Source: Anisus vortex
Lineage: Eukaryota > Mollusca > Gastropoda > Planorbidae
Direction of reading: 5' to 3'
DNA: 64,000 nucleotides
Assembly: GCA_949126835.1 (NCBI GenBank)
Contig: OX421496.1
Location: 24,327,844-24,391,843, forward strand
A program made the translations under genes and the position numbers. The notes under the pieces are model-generated. The model was not told where the DNA came from. It worked only from the letters and a program-made list of their open reading frames with translations, and searched no databases. The first letter of the stretch is position 1; every line of letters starts with the position of its first letter. Positions 1-12,600 of the stretch are shown here, piece after piece.

Positions 1-500
1 CATATAAGTTCTCAGAATCGATCAACAATTCTGTGTTCTTGTTACTTAAATTTAAAGAGCAGAAAACTTTATAAAAAATCATTAACAACGTATACTAAGT
101 ATAATTTAGTATAACTGATAGAAAATGTTTTGTTGCAGTATGTAAAACGTATGTAAAACATTTATTGTAACTTTTTAATATTTTATATCAATATTTACTA
201 GCTGTCCACCGCAGAATTTGCAAAAGTAGCCATTGAATTTGTAGGAGGAGCCATTAGACTAGCTGTCCATATTAATTAATATTTACCCATATTTTTAAAT
301 ATTCCATAAAATACATATTCTGTAAAATATTTTAATTCCATTTATTAATTGGATTTTTCTTTTACCTCAGTTTCCTCAATTGTAGGTCAATGTTAATTTT
401 ATGTTTACAGTTTTGGGGTTTTCTGGTGAATATAGTGTGAAGATTTTTTTCTTGGCATGTACACAATTAATTTCAATTCTTTGAATTCCTTTGAATCCAG
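1..500 (+). other. Intron of gene 1, non-coding
   Basis: This AT-rich stretch ends in the acceptor of exon a. A 10-bp string CTAGCTGTCC occurs at about 199 and 260. No other feature is supported. Confidence 0.6.
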
Positions 501-664
501 GAAATCAAATTGAAGTCGGAGACAAAACTTTAGAATTGTTGGATGGTGTGATGACTAAACCACAGCGCAGACACCTGCCCCCCACACCAGGTGTACAGAT
601 ACATCCCATCCCTCCACCTAAACCCCAGAGATCTTTAGGCAAAACCCAGCATGAACTTCTGATT
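501..664 (+). CDS. Gene 1 exon a (proline-rich)
   Basis: The acceptor AG is at 499-500 and the donor GTGAGT at 665. The exon begins at the second base of a codon and ends in phase 0. It encodes 54 residues, with a PPTPGVQIHPIPPPKPQR stretch that could bind SH3 or WW domains (inference). The open frame continues 5' only because the splice acceptor happens to read through; the ATG at 491 lies in the intron and is not a start. Confidence 0.8.
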
Positions 665-3600
665 GTGAGTACATGACAGCTCATTGTGTAAGGTGATACT
701 ACTGATGTAAATGTCAGTATTATCCATGAACTTATTTTAACTTCCTATACAGACTTCATACAGGATGGGCAAATTTGTGCTAATTTAGGAAAACTGATCA
801 AAATTTGCCAAAGTTTGTAAATATTGTTTTCATTGACAAAGTAGTGTAAACAATTTCATTTTTAACAATTAATAACTTTACTATTAACTTAAATTGTTTT
901 TTAACTCCTATAATTTTTTAATGGAAATTATTTAAGAGTAGTATTGAATAAAAGGCAAGATGTTCAACATAACCCTCATTAATGCACATGCCCCAACAGA
1001 AGACTCAGAAGATAACGACAAAGACAGCTTTTATGAAAAATTAGAAAAATTATATGATGATGCCCCACGTCATGATGTGAAAATAGTACTAGGAGACTTC
1101 AATGCCAAAATCGGAAAAGAAAAAGCATTTAGACCAACTATTGGCAAGGAAAGCCTGCATGAGGATAGCAATAGCAATGGAATCAGGCTGATAGACTTTG
1201 CCACAGGAAAAGGCATGAGCATTAGCAGCACAAAATTTCCTCACAAAAACATCCACAAAATAACATGGACATCACCTGATGGTAACACTAAAAATCAGAT
1301 TGACCATGTGCTTATAGATAGAAGACATGGGTCGGACATCCAGGATGTTAGAAGCTATAGGGGAGCAGATGCTGACTCAGACCACATGCTGGTCAAAATC
1401 AGATATAAGCAAAGAATATCCACTATCTACAACAGCCAGAATAGAAGACAGAAACACTATGACAGCCAAAAACTGATCAAAGATCCACTAGTAGCAGACA
1501 AATTTAAAACACAGCTAAAACAAAAACTCATAGAAGGAATGACAGAAAATGAGGACGCGGACAACGGCATTAACAAACATTGGGATATAATTAAAAATGC
1601 AGTAAAGAGCACAACGGAAGAAATAATAGGATACAAACAAAGCTATAAAAGAGGAGCATGGTTTGACAATGAATGCAGACAAATTCTAGATGACAGGAAC
1701 AAAACAAGAATGATGATGCTACAAAGAGAAACAAGAAATACCAGACAACTATACACAGAAGCTAGAAGGAAAGCCACTAAATTATGCAGAAAGAAAAAAA
1801 GGGACTGGGAAAAAGCTAAACTATTGGAGATAGAAAAATTGGCAAGGAGCTGCGATGTGAGAGGAATGTACATGAAAATAAAGGACGAGAAAAATGGTTT
1901 TCAAGCAAGACCCCACATGTGTGAAAATAAGCAGGGTGAACTAATAACAGAAAACAGCAGAGTTCTAGAGAGATGGGCAGAATACTTTGAGGAACTACTA
2001 AATGAACCAAATACAGGAGAAAATGACACACAACAATATAACCTGCCCTATGGAGGACCAGACCCTCTTGTAAACTCACCAACGCTAGAGGAAACAACAA
2101 AGGAAATAATGTCACTCAAGAACCATAAAGCCCCAGGAGAGGACCTTATCACAGCAGAGCTTATTAAATATGGCGGGAGAGAGCTACACATAGAAATACA
2201 CAAGCTAATAGAAAAAATATGGCAAGAAGAAAAAATGCCTACAGACTGGGAAACAGCATTAGTAACACCAATACACAAGAAAGGATCTAAACTTAGTTGT
2301 GCAAACTATAGAGGAATCTCACTGTTAAATGTTACATACAAGGCTATGTCTAAATTAATAGCAAGTAGACTACAACAATATACAGAAAATATACTAGGTG
2401 ATTACCAATGCGGATTCCGACCTAACAGATCCACAAACGACCAGATCTTTACCATTAGATGTCTGCTTGAAAAATGTTATGAATATAATATACCAGTACA
2501 TCAGCTCTACATAGACTACAAAATGGCTTATGTATATAGTATCAATAGAAAATATCTATATGAAACACTGGAATTCTTTGGGATCCCTAATAAGCTAACT
2601 AGACTAATATACATGACCCTACATAGATCTAGAAGTAAAGTCAAGGCCCAGGGAGAGTACTCGCGTGAATTCCCAATTCAACAAGGACTACGACAAGGAG
2701 AATCACTATCGTGCATGCTATTCAACCTAGTACTAGAGAGAGTCATAAGAAACATTAACATAGACACTAGAGGGACGATAACAGAATACTTCAATAGAGA
2801 AGCCCCAGGCATGCGCCCCAGCGGAACTCTATATAGCCAACCTCTGCAGTATCTAGCATATGCTGATGATATAGCCTTGCTTGGAAAGAATAAAAATGCC
2901 ATACAACAAGCTCTTACAGAGCTGGAAGATGCCTCCAAGCTGGCAGGACTTGAGATCAATGACCACAAAACAAAGTACATGGTACTGATGAGGGATGATA
3001 CAAAGGAAGAAGATAAGGAAGACTTCAAAACCAAGAACCACACATTTGAAAGAGTAGATACTTTCAAATACTTAGGGTCAAGCCTTAATGAAAGGAATGA
3101 GATACTACCTGAAATAAAAGAAAGAATAGCTGCAGGAAATCGTGCCTATTTCAGCCTCCAAAATGTATTCCGCAGCAAAAACATCTAAAAAAGAACGAAG
3201 AAGGTAATATACAAAACCATAATAAGACCAGTGGTGATGTATAGCAGTGAAACATGGACAATGACAAAATCCATTGAAGCCCTGCTTAATACCTGGGAGA
3301 GAAAAGTGCTGCGGAAGATATATGGAGCTGTGCAAGACCTAGATGGCTGGAGGTCAAGGACAAACGAAGAACTGTACACCCTGTACAAGGATCCAACGGT
3401 GGTAGCTGAAATAAAGAGGGGCAGACTGAGGTGGGCAGGCCACTTGGAAAGAATGACAGAAGGCAGAGCAGCCAGAACAGCACATCACCAGAGGCCAAAA
3501 GGAAAGAGGCTTAGGGGCAGACCAAGACAAAGATGGCTTGAAGCTGTAGAAGCAGATTTGCAAAAGCTTGGTGTACGGGCTTGGCGAAGGAAAGCCAGAG

Positions 3601-6600
3601 ATAGGCCCGAATGGAAGGAGGTGGTGAAGCAGGCCAAAGCCCTACATGGGCTGTAGTGCCACAGGGATGGATGGATTTATGAATTCTAAAATAACTGGAA
3701 AAACAGACAAATAAAATGATAATTTAAACTTGATATTTACAGATACATTTACAGATACTGTTTGTGAATTTTTGGTAAAGTTTGGGAAAATATTGTTAAT
3801 TTTGAAATGATTTTAAGAGTAAGAAACCTGTTATAGAAAAAAGTGTTTATTTCTTGTTTTCTCACATAATGGTAAAAAATTATGGGTTATTCACTATTCC
3901 TTGTTTTCTCACATAATGATCAAATTTGATGGGTTATTCACTAATCCTTGTTTTCTCACATAATGGTCAAATATTATGGGTTATTCACTAATCCTTGTTT
4001 TCTCACATAATGGTCAAATATTATGGGTTATTCACTCTGTAGCTGTTACACCTACTAAGAATAGAAAATTGCAAATTAGTTTATTACCAGCACAATTGTC
4101 AGGCTGTCCTGTTTCTGTGAAGGAATGTTTTTGTTTCACTATTTAAAAATTTACATAACTTAGCAATTATGTTTTTGATTTTATATGTCATTCCTTTTTT
4201 TTTTTTATTTAAAGGAAATCCCTCCAGAAGGCAAAGATGCCTTAAAAGAATGGTGTTTAAGTCATTTGCCCAAGAATGAAGCAGAACTGTTAGATATTGC
4301 CAAGAAACCTGACCAGGTATTTTATAGATGCTTGAATCTTATGTTGCTGTGCTCACCAACAACCTGACAGTGTAACATTGTTTGTAACATTGTTTGTAAC
4401 ATTGTTTGTAACATTGTTTGTAACATTATTCCAACAACCTGACAGTGTAACATTATTTGTAACATTGTTTGTAACATTATTCCAACAACCTGACAGTGTA
4501 ACATTGTTTGTAACATTAGCCCAACAACCTGACAGTGTAACATTGTTTGTAACATTATTCCAACAACCTGACAGTGTAACATTGTTTGTAACATTAGCCC
4601 AACAACCTGACAGTGTAACATTGTTTGTAACATTAGCCCAACAACCTGACAGTGTAACATTGTTTGTAACATTAGTCCAACAACCTGACAGTGTAACATT
4701 GTTTGTAACATTAGCCCAACAACCTGACAGTGTAACATTGTTTGTAACATTAGTCCAACAACCTGACAGTGTAACATTGTTTGTAACATTATTCCAACAA
4801 CCTGACAGTGTAACATTGTTTGTAACATTATTCCAACAACCTGACAGTGTAACATTGTTTGTAACATTATTCCAACAACCTGACAGTGTAACATTGTTTG
4901 TAACATTATTCCAACAACCTGACAGTGTAACATTGTTTGTAACATTATTCCAACAACCTGACAGTGTAACATTGTTTGTAACATTATTCCAACAACCTGA
5001 CAGTGTAACATTGTTTGTAACATTATTCCAACAACCTGACAGTGTAACATTGTTTGTAACATTATTCCAACAACCTGACAGTGTAACATTGTTTGTAACA
5101 TTATTCCAATTTTTCAACATAAAGATTTAAATTCAGTTTTACTAATTTAACATTCTTTTGTTTTAAAACTTGTATTGATTTTGTTTAAATCATCATCATC
5201 AGACCCTTGATCGCCGTGGTCGTTGGGGGGAGTGAATGGACACCTCAGCAGTCATCTTTCTCCATTTTGGCCTATCTTGAGCTGTTGTCAATAGTTAGGT
5301 CATTGCAGCTTTGTCCATTCCTTTATATTGTCGAACCAGCATTTCCATTGACGGCCCCTCCGACGTCCACCGTCTACAGTGTCTTGGAGGATGTTTTTTG
5401 CAGGTTATTATGCCGCACCACATGACCGAACTATGTTAGCTTGTGCCATTTTATTGTTGCCATTATGGTTTCTTGAGGGCCCGCAATTGATGATTTTCTG
5501 TAAAGACTGAGCTTTGTTGGGAGACTAATGCTTTTGCTGGACCAGATTCTGTTTAGTCTAGCCATTGCTGACCCAATCCTAGCTCGAATTTCTGCCTCAC
5601 AGCTTCCGTCTACAGATAGGATTGCTCCTAGATATTTGCAACCTTAACGGACGCCAATAGACATATTAAAGAAGGCGCCTATACACCCATTTAGTTGAAC
5701 TACACTGCTCACCTGATTGTAGAGTGCTTCATTTGCCTGCACTAGCCCTTCTTCAATGTTGTCGCTTCTCATCACTTGCCATAGTCCTTTGCACCATACA
5801 CACTCAAGGGCTTTCTTGAGGTCTATGAAGTTATGATGGCGTTGGTGTTGTGGGTGTTTTTCTATGAGCAGGTGACAGTTGAAAATCTGCTCAATTGTGC
5901 TTCTGCTTGGTCTAAAACCTGCCTGTTCTTCTGCCAGTATTTCCTCAGCCACAGGTTTAAGTCTATTGAGGATAACTTTTAGCATTACCTTGCTAGGGTG
6001 GCTGATGAGGCTGATTGTCATGTAATTCTGGCATTGTTTTATATTGCCTTCCTTAAACAGTGGTATTATGAGTGACTGGGTCCATTCCTGGGTCCATTTT
6101 TTATTTTTCCACATCTGCTGGCAGATAGTTGTAAGTGTTTTGGTTATCGCTACACCCCACGTTTCAACAGTTCAGCAGGAATGTTGTGGATCCCAGGAGA
6201 CTTTTTCCCCTTTAAACTTCATACTGCTTCTTTGACCTCGCACAGCTGCACTGGTAATTTGTCTAACTTATCTGTTGCTCACCAATATCAAGTAAATTCA
6301 TCAGCATAAGAATTTGTGCGAAACCCCACAATCATACAAGTTTACGCCCCCCCCACTTCCGACCACAGCGAAGAAGAAGTGGAAACATTCTATGAGGAAA
6401 TAGAACAAATCGTCAAGAAAACACCAAAGAAAGACATTCTGATAATAATTGGCAAATGGAATGCAAAAGTTGGCCCTGGCTTTTTCCAACAGTGGTTAGG
6501 AACAGTTTGAAAATTTGGATGGCGGCAAACAATTGACAGGGGAGTTAGATTACTAGAATTCGCACAAAGCCATTGCTTGACCATTGCCAATGCCCTTCAC

Positions 6601-9600
6601 CCACACACACACACACAAAGTCACGAATGACAGTCACCGGGAGGATTAATGCAGAATCAAATAGACTACATCCTTTGTTTAAATAACACCTATAAATTAT
6701 ATTTACATTATATTTAATAAAAGATTAATTATTTGCAGATTTGCATCTAAGGATGTTAAAACCGGTTTGTTTTCAAAACCGGTTTTTGGTTCTATAAAAC
6801 CGGTTTAAAACCGGATTTCAGTTGCCCCCCAGGCAAGAAAAGCAAAATGTGCGTAGTTTTGTAGGTATATTTGAAAAATAGTTCAAACGTAATTATTGTT
6901 TGCAGGACATTCAAGGGGTTGATTTGTGTGAATACAATATAATTTTGTACACTTTACCATTAAATTCTTTAAAAAATCTGGGCTAATTGATTAAAACCGA
7001 TAATAGTTTTCAATAGTGATAATCTTATTTCCGATTATCGTTGACCATAATATTAAGAAGCATTTGAAGAGGATGACGATGTTAATCCAGGATGCTTCGT
7101 ATGCAGGTGCGTACAGAATCCAGTGGTACCGCCACCGCTCAGGCTTATCTGTTGGGAACATAGTTTACAACGAGCCATCGTTAAAGAATTGTTTTTCAGC
7201 ATGAGCCGAAAAGTAAAATGATTCATGTTAATTGTAACTGTAACTTAACATTTGGTTTGATGTTGTTTTTATCGCAAGCCTTAGTTGGTATTTGGAACAA
7301 GAACACCATAAAAACACAGTTTTTATCATACTCCCTTTATTTGCAAACTAAGTTTACCATCATGTAATTAAAAAATATCTGTGTCGCAAATCTCAAAAAT
7401 ATCTCCTTACTCCGTATGAATTGTTCTAAAAATAATCTTAGCGCATAATTATTTTTTTTTCTAGCTTTGCGCTGAAAAACTATAAAAAGTTACACAGGCA
7501 TTTTTAACGCGAAATCAAAATATTTCTTATACTTTCCTTTTAAGAAATGAATATTGTCATAAGTGTAGTATTATTATTATTTGATAGGATGTATTATTAG
7601 GCGCCACAAATCTGCTGCCCAAATTTCAGCTCGATCGGATCACGGGAAGTGGTCGAAAAATCTAAGCCAATTTTTGCACCATTGCAGACAGACAGACAGA
7701 AAATGCAACTTGAAATAAAGGGAGTAAAAAAAGAAACACAATATCTAAAACTAAATATTGTTAGCAATGCATTTCAAAAATTGAAAAGGGTTGCTACCAA
7801 CAAACCGAATTCCGGTTTTTGAAAATCGAAACCGGTTTTCAGTTTCAAAACCGGAATCCGGTATTCCGGTTTTCGTTTAACATCCCTATTTGCATCTGTT
7901 CTGAATTATAATAATTTCTTTACTTCAGCTCTCAGGCCTAGCCGCAGGCTACCTCATCCATCATATCAACCTCCACACAGATGTTGTTATGTCTGTTGAT
8001 CTAACAGATAGGATTTTTAAAATGATGCAGGTAGGCATATCCTAGTTGAACAGAATTACAGACACAACACAATTGTAGAACTCTTTTCACATCCTGCTTC
8101 GCCATACTGTTCAGCTAAGTCATAAATTAGTTTAAAATTTAGATTGAAATCAAAATAATGAGTGAAGAAAAAACAATTTAGTTGTTGAATTCTGTTGAAT
8201 TTTATGTTTACTAATAGTTATAGATGTATTTATTGATGAGTTCATAAAATAATTTCATAATTCAAGTATTTATTGATGAGTTATGCATATTTTATTCAAC
8301 AATTAATTGCAAAATTTTCTTAATGATGTGGGTAAATCATTGATAATTTGTACTCCTTACGTTAATACAAAATAGAATAACTAGCTGTAGCTTTAAAGAG
8401 TTTACTTCATAAAGATGTAAAAAGCAAACACTTACATTATTGCTAAAGTTTGAGTCTAATCAATTTATGAACTTGATCCACTGTTATGGACTCCTTACTT
8501 TATATTTTACCTTAATGCATGTGCAAAAAGTACTTGGGCAATAATATACAATGATACAAATATTATACCTCTGTAATATAAATGTTTTCCTATCCGATAT
8601 TTCAAACTTTTAGGAGGTTGCACAACATAGACGTGATATCATACGATTCTTCTTACGTGACATAATGGAAGAATCCTACGAGGACACTCTAGTGAAACAC
8701 AGTGGGTATCACGGGAGAGTGACAGCATTCCTTGTTGAAATCTTAGAACAATTTTTGGTGAGTTTCAATTTTGTACCAAAAACTTTGAATCCATGAGAGA
8801 TTGGTATTTACTTTGGTTTCAATACACTTTATTTTGTATGTCAATAACTGTGACTTGAAGCTTTGTGTCTGCTACTTCTACAGGATCCGAGTTACCTTGT
8901 GCTGTTGTGTCTACAGCTGCTGAGAGCCCTGAGTCATATTCCGGGCAATGCTGTGACTCTCATTGCTAACAACACAGTCGCTGCAGTACTTGGTAGTATG
9001 GCAGTTTACAAAGACAATGAAACAGTACAGACCAATTCTCTGGATATTTTAGCCAAACTGGCCACTTACATCCCTCCTATTTTAGAAAAAGTAAGAGCTA
9101 AAAAACCACTTGAATTATTTGACATTATGTTTCTACTTTATTTGGGTATATTATGTTTCTACTTTATTTGGGTATATTATGTTTCTACTTTATTTGGGTA
9201 TATTATGTTTTTACTTTATTTGGGTATATTATGTTTCTACTTTATTTGGGTATATTATGTTTCTACTTTATTTGGGTATATTATGTTTCTACTTTATTTG
9301 GGTATATTATGTTTCTACTTTATTTGGGTATATTATGTTTCTACTTTATTTGGGTATATTATGTTTCTACTTTATTTGGGTATATTATGTTTCTACTTTA
9401 TTTGGGTATATTATGTTTCTACTTTGCTCCATTTAAAAGAAGTATTGCTGTGAAAAATAACTATATGATATAAAGTATTTTCATAATTTTTAAAAATGTG
9501 TAATTAAATGTAAAATAAAATGTTTTTATAACTATGTTTTGTAGCCACCAATGAGAGAATCAGCTGTTGATCTTGCATCAATGGCCATGACCTTACATTG

Positions 9601-12600
9601 CAGAAATCTGAGAATAACTCAAGCAGGAATTAGAACACTGGCCAACCTGGCATCCTCACTGCATAATTTGGCCAATATGGCAATGAAAGGTAGGCTCATC
9701 CCTTGGATATAAAATATATATTTCTGACAAAGTGTTTCATAAATCTGTTGCACTAAGTAAATTATTTTAACAGACCACTAACAGATTGAACTGTTTCAAA
9801 CTGCTCAGGTTCACCGTTTCAAGAATTAAGAGCTTATGTGAACCTTGTGATTGATGTCCTAGATTATCTGTATACTAACACACTCACCATGGTGCCGAAT
9901 GCTCTGAGCACATTTAACTCTGACCTAACTGTGAAAACAGATGGCAGAAGATTTCTCTTTGAGTATGCCAAAATGGAACAACTAAAGTAAGAATGTACAC
10001 AGTCTTTGTTTTATTCAAATTATAGACTCCTGTTGCTTTTTCTCAAACATATTATTTGTTTTCTGGGTAAACAAAAATTGAATTTTGCTCAGTTAATGTT
10101 TTTGTGCTTTGGTTGAAGCATGAAGTTTAACTTGTATTTATGCATGCATGATTTACTAATATAAAAGCATGCTGCACTCAATAAATGAAATACAAAACCT
10201 TATTGCTGTTACTGATCAGTGAAATAATTATACAGCCCAACTATTTTAATAACAAATTGTGTTATATACCAAGTAACAATTTTTACTCTTGACGACAGCC
10301 TTTATTTTAGCTTAGAGTAAAGGGGATACGGCTGACATCTCAAAACACACCATTTGCATTAGCTAGATTTGTATCAATACTTGTTTGCATTAGCTAGATT
10401 TGTATCAATACTTGTTTGCATTAGCTAGATTTGTATCAATACTTGTTTGCATTAGCTAGATTTGTATCAATATTTGTTTGCATTAGCTAGATTTGTATCA
10501 ATACTTGTTTGCATTAGCTAGATTTGTATCAATACTTGTTTGCATTAGCTAGATTTGTATCAATACTTGTTTGCATTAGCTAGATTTGTATCAATACTTG
10601 TTTGCATTAGCTAGATTTGTATCAATACTTGTTTGCATTAGCTTGAGCAAATTAGGGCTTGATCATTAACTAATAGTCCAATGTGACTTTATATTTAGCC
10701 TGTAGTAGTGTATGCATAAGTTATTTGATCATACCTTTACAATAATAAATCTTAATACCAATACGACTGTATGCATAGCTTAGCCTGGCTGAGAACATTG
10801 TGCTGAAAATGTGCATGGAGTTAAAATTGTCTAATCTTTCATCATTAATGGCTAATTCTTTTTAAATCTTTGAAGATACCAACACACACTATTAGCACAT
10901 TAAAGGCTCCCTTTTTAACTTTTGAAGACATTCATTTTTTTAAATATTAAATTGATTTTAATAGTAAGAATATTCATATTCAAGTCTTGCAATGATAAAA
11001 TTTGAATAGACTAAAATAGAAAAAATAAAACTCTCAGAAATGTCAATAATCATATCAGCAAATCTCCTCTTATTTAGAATTTAAGACTATTAAAAAAAAA
11101 ACTGTCCTTTTGAAAAGCCATGTCTTAATTTTATGCTTATTTTTAGACATCATCTAAAATTGTGGGAACTTGCTCCAGATGTTCCTCCAAGGGAAACTGA
11201 CTCTGCAGTAAGAGACAGAGAGGGCTATGAGAACAACAACTTTCTTGATGGAACATGTTCTGGGATTTTAAAACGCTCCAGGTCCTTTGAGAATCTTCGT
11301 AGCCCTGAAAGACGAGTGTCGTTTGTGGAAGAATCAGATTTGGTCTCCAGCGAATCATTTTCCTCACCTTCACCCTCGGATGATGGTCATACCCATGGAG
11401 CAGGCAGCCCAGACATTCAAATTTTATCCAGATCCACAATATCACCACTTCCTCTTTCTGATAATGACAATATTGAAAAGGATACTGTTGATGGGGAGTT
11501 GCCCCTCAAGCCAGTGAGGCGGACGGTTGGGGCACCGCCGTTGATAAATACTCGATCAGACAGTGAAGGAGATTTATTGTTTGAGCCTGGGGATGAAAAA
11601 AAGCCAAAGTGTCAAAGTGATGCCAACCTCTGCGTAAAGGATTCAGACAGTTCTTCTTTCCCAATATCACTATCTGATTTAACAGCGGCAGATATTGTTT
11701 TTCTGAAAAGACTCATTAGTGTACAGGTGAGTTGGACTACTCTACATACCTTGACACCTTTTAAATGAAATAATATTGTTAGTATACTCAAAATCATTTC
11801 ATAAGGAAGAAAAATGTACTAGAAATAAAATGACATTCGTATCAATAGTCCATGATCATTTAACAATGAATTCTTAGTTGCCGTTTTAATTATATTTCTG
11901 AAGATAAATTAAAATATGAATGCTGATGACAAAATGACTCTTATCGTGCTATAAAAAAAATATACAAATGAGCATCTCAATTGAAACACAATGAAAATGG
12001 TCATAATAAAAAGGGTGATTAGAATTGAGAAAATTATATTACCATATTTTACTTGTGAATCAGTATATTCAAACTTGTCATATTGATGTAAGGTGGTGTC
12101 CATTTAAGCCAATGTTAAGTGATAAAGTGGGTTAGCTAAATGTATGGGCAGTAATCTATCATTATTTGTTTTTTTGATATATTTGTTGATGTTTTCAACA
12201 ATTTCTTAATTCAATGAAATTACTTTAAAGTGGCATTTACTATAATGGTTCCAATCTTTCCCATAATCAAACATTTTTTTAATTGGTATAAGACAGGGGG
12301 ACTGGAATTCTGGTTTTATTGTTTTGATTTGCAATAAGTATGTATTTCACTGCTAAAATGTGTGCTAAATATAAAATAACTTGTTTTTTCATTATTTCCT
12401 TAAAATTGTAAAGCTAATTCAGACATTGTCATTGTATTATATGTTCCAATAGATGATTGGTCATGTTTGTTCTGCATCAGTTCAGGGAGATAACCCAAGG
12501 GCATTGAAGTTAATAAATATGCCCCTGAAAGAATTCTTGCAGCAGTCAAGTATTCCTAAAGCACTTAGTCAGTTTGCTAGCAGTCAGTTTGATAATAGCA

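Larger units (their letters stand above)
5191..6673 (-). mobile_element. LINE insertion with 5' inversion (RT on -, endonuclease on +)
   Basis: The block is flanked by the 11-bp direct repeat TTTGTTTAAAT at 5180-5190 and 6674-6684, so it is one insertion. From the left, the minus strand carries the LINE 3' end (with a GAT-triplet tail at 5190) and a decayed reverse transcriptase up to about 6295. From about 6300 to 6673 the plus strand carries an endonuclease fragment of the same kind of LINE. This is the structure expected from twin priming. Confidence 0.8.

Noticed and set aside
199..275. Possible exon (AEFAKVAIEFVGGAIRLAV) after an AG
   Set aside because: The peptide looks plausible, but no GT donor gives the phase needed by exon a and the frame hits TAA at once.
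948..3690. Target-site duplication of the first LINE
   Set aside because: The only shared flank is a short AATAAAA string, too simple to count.
4322..5130. Open frames of 250-260 codons on both strands
   Set aside because: They are produced by the 39-bp repeat, whose length is divisible by three and which lacks stops; peptides are pure repeats.
8863..9473. Hydrophobic protein with YYVSTLFGYIMFLLYLGILC repeats resembling membrane segments
   Set aside because: Real coding ends at the donor at 9090; the rest is the 26-bp intronic minisatellite read in three frames.
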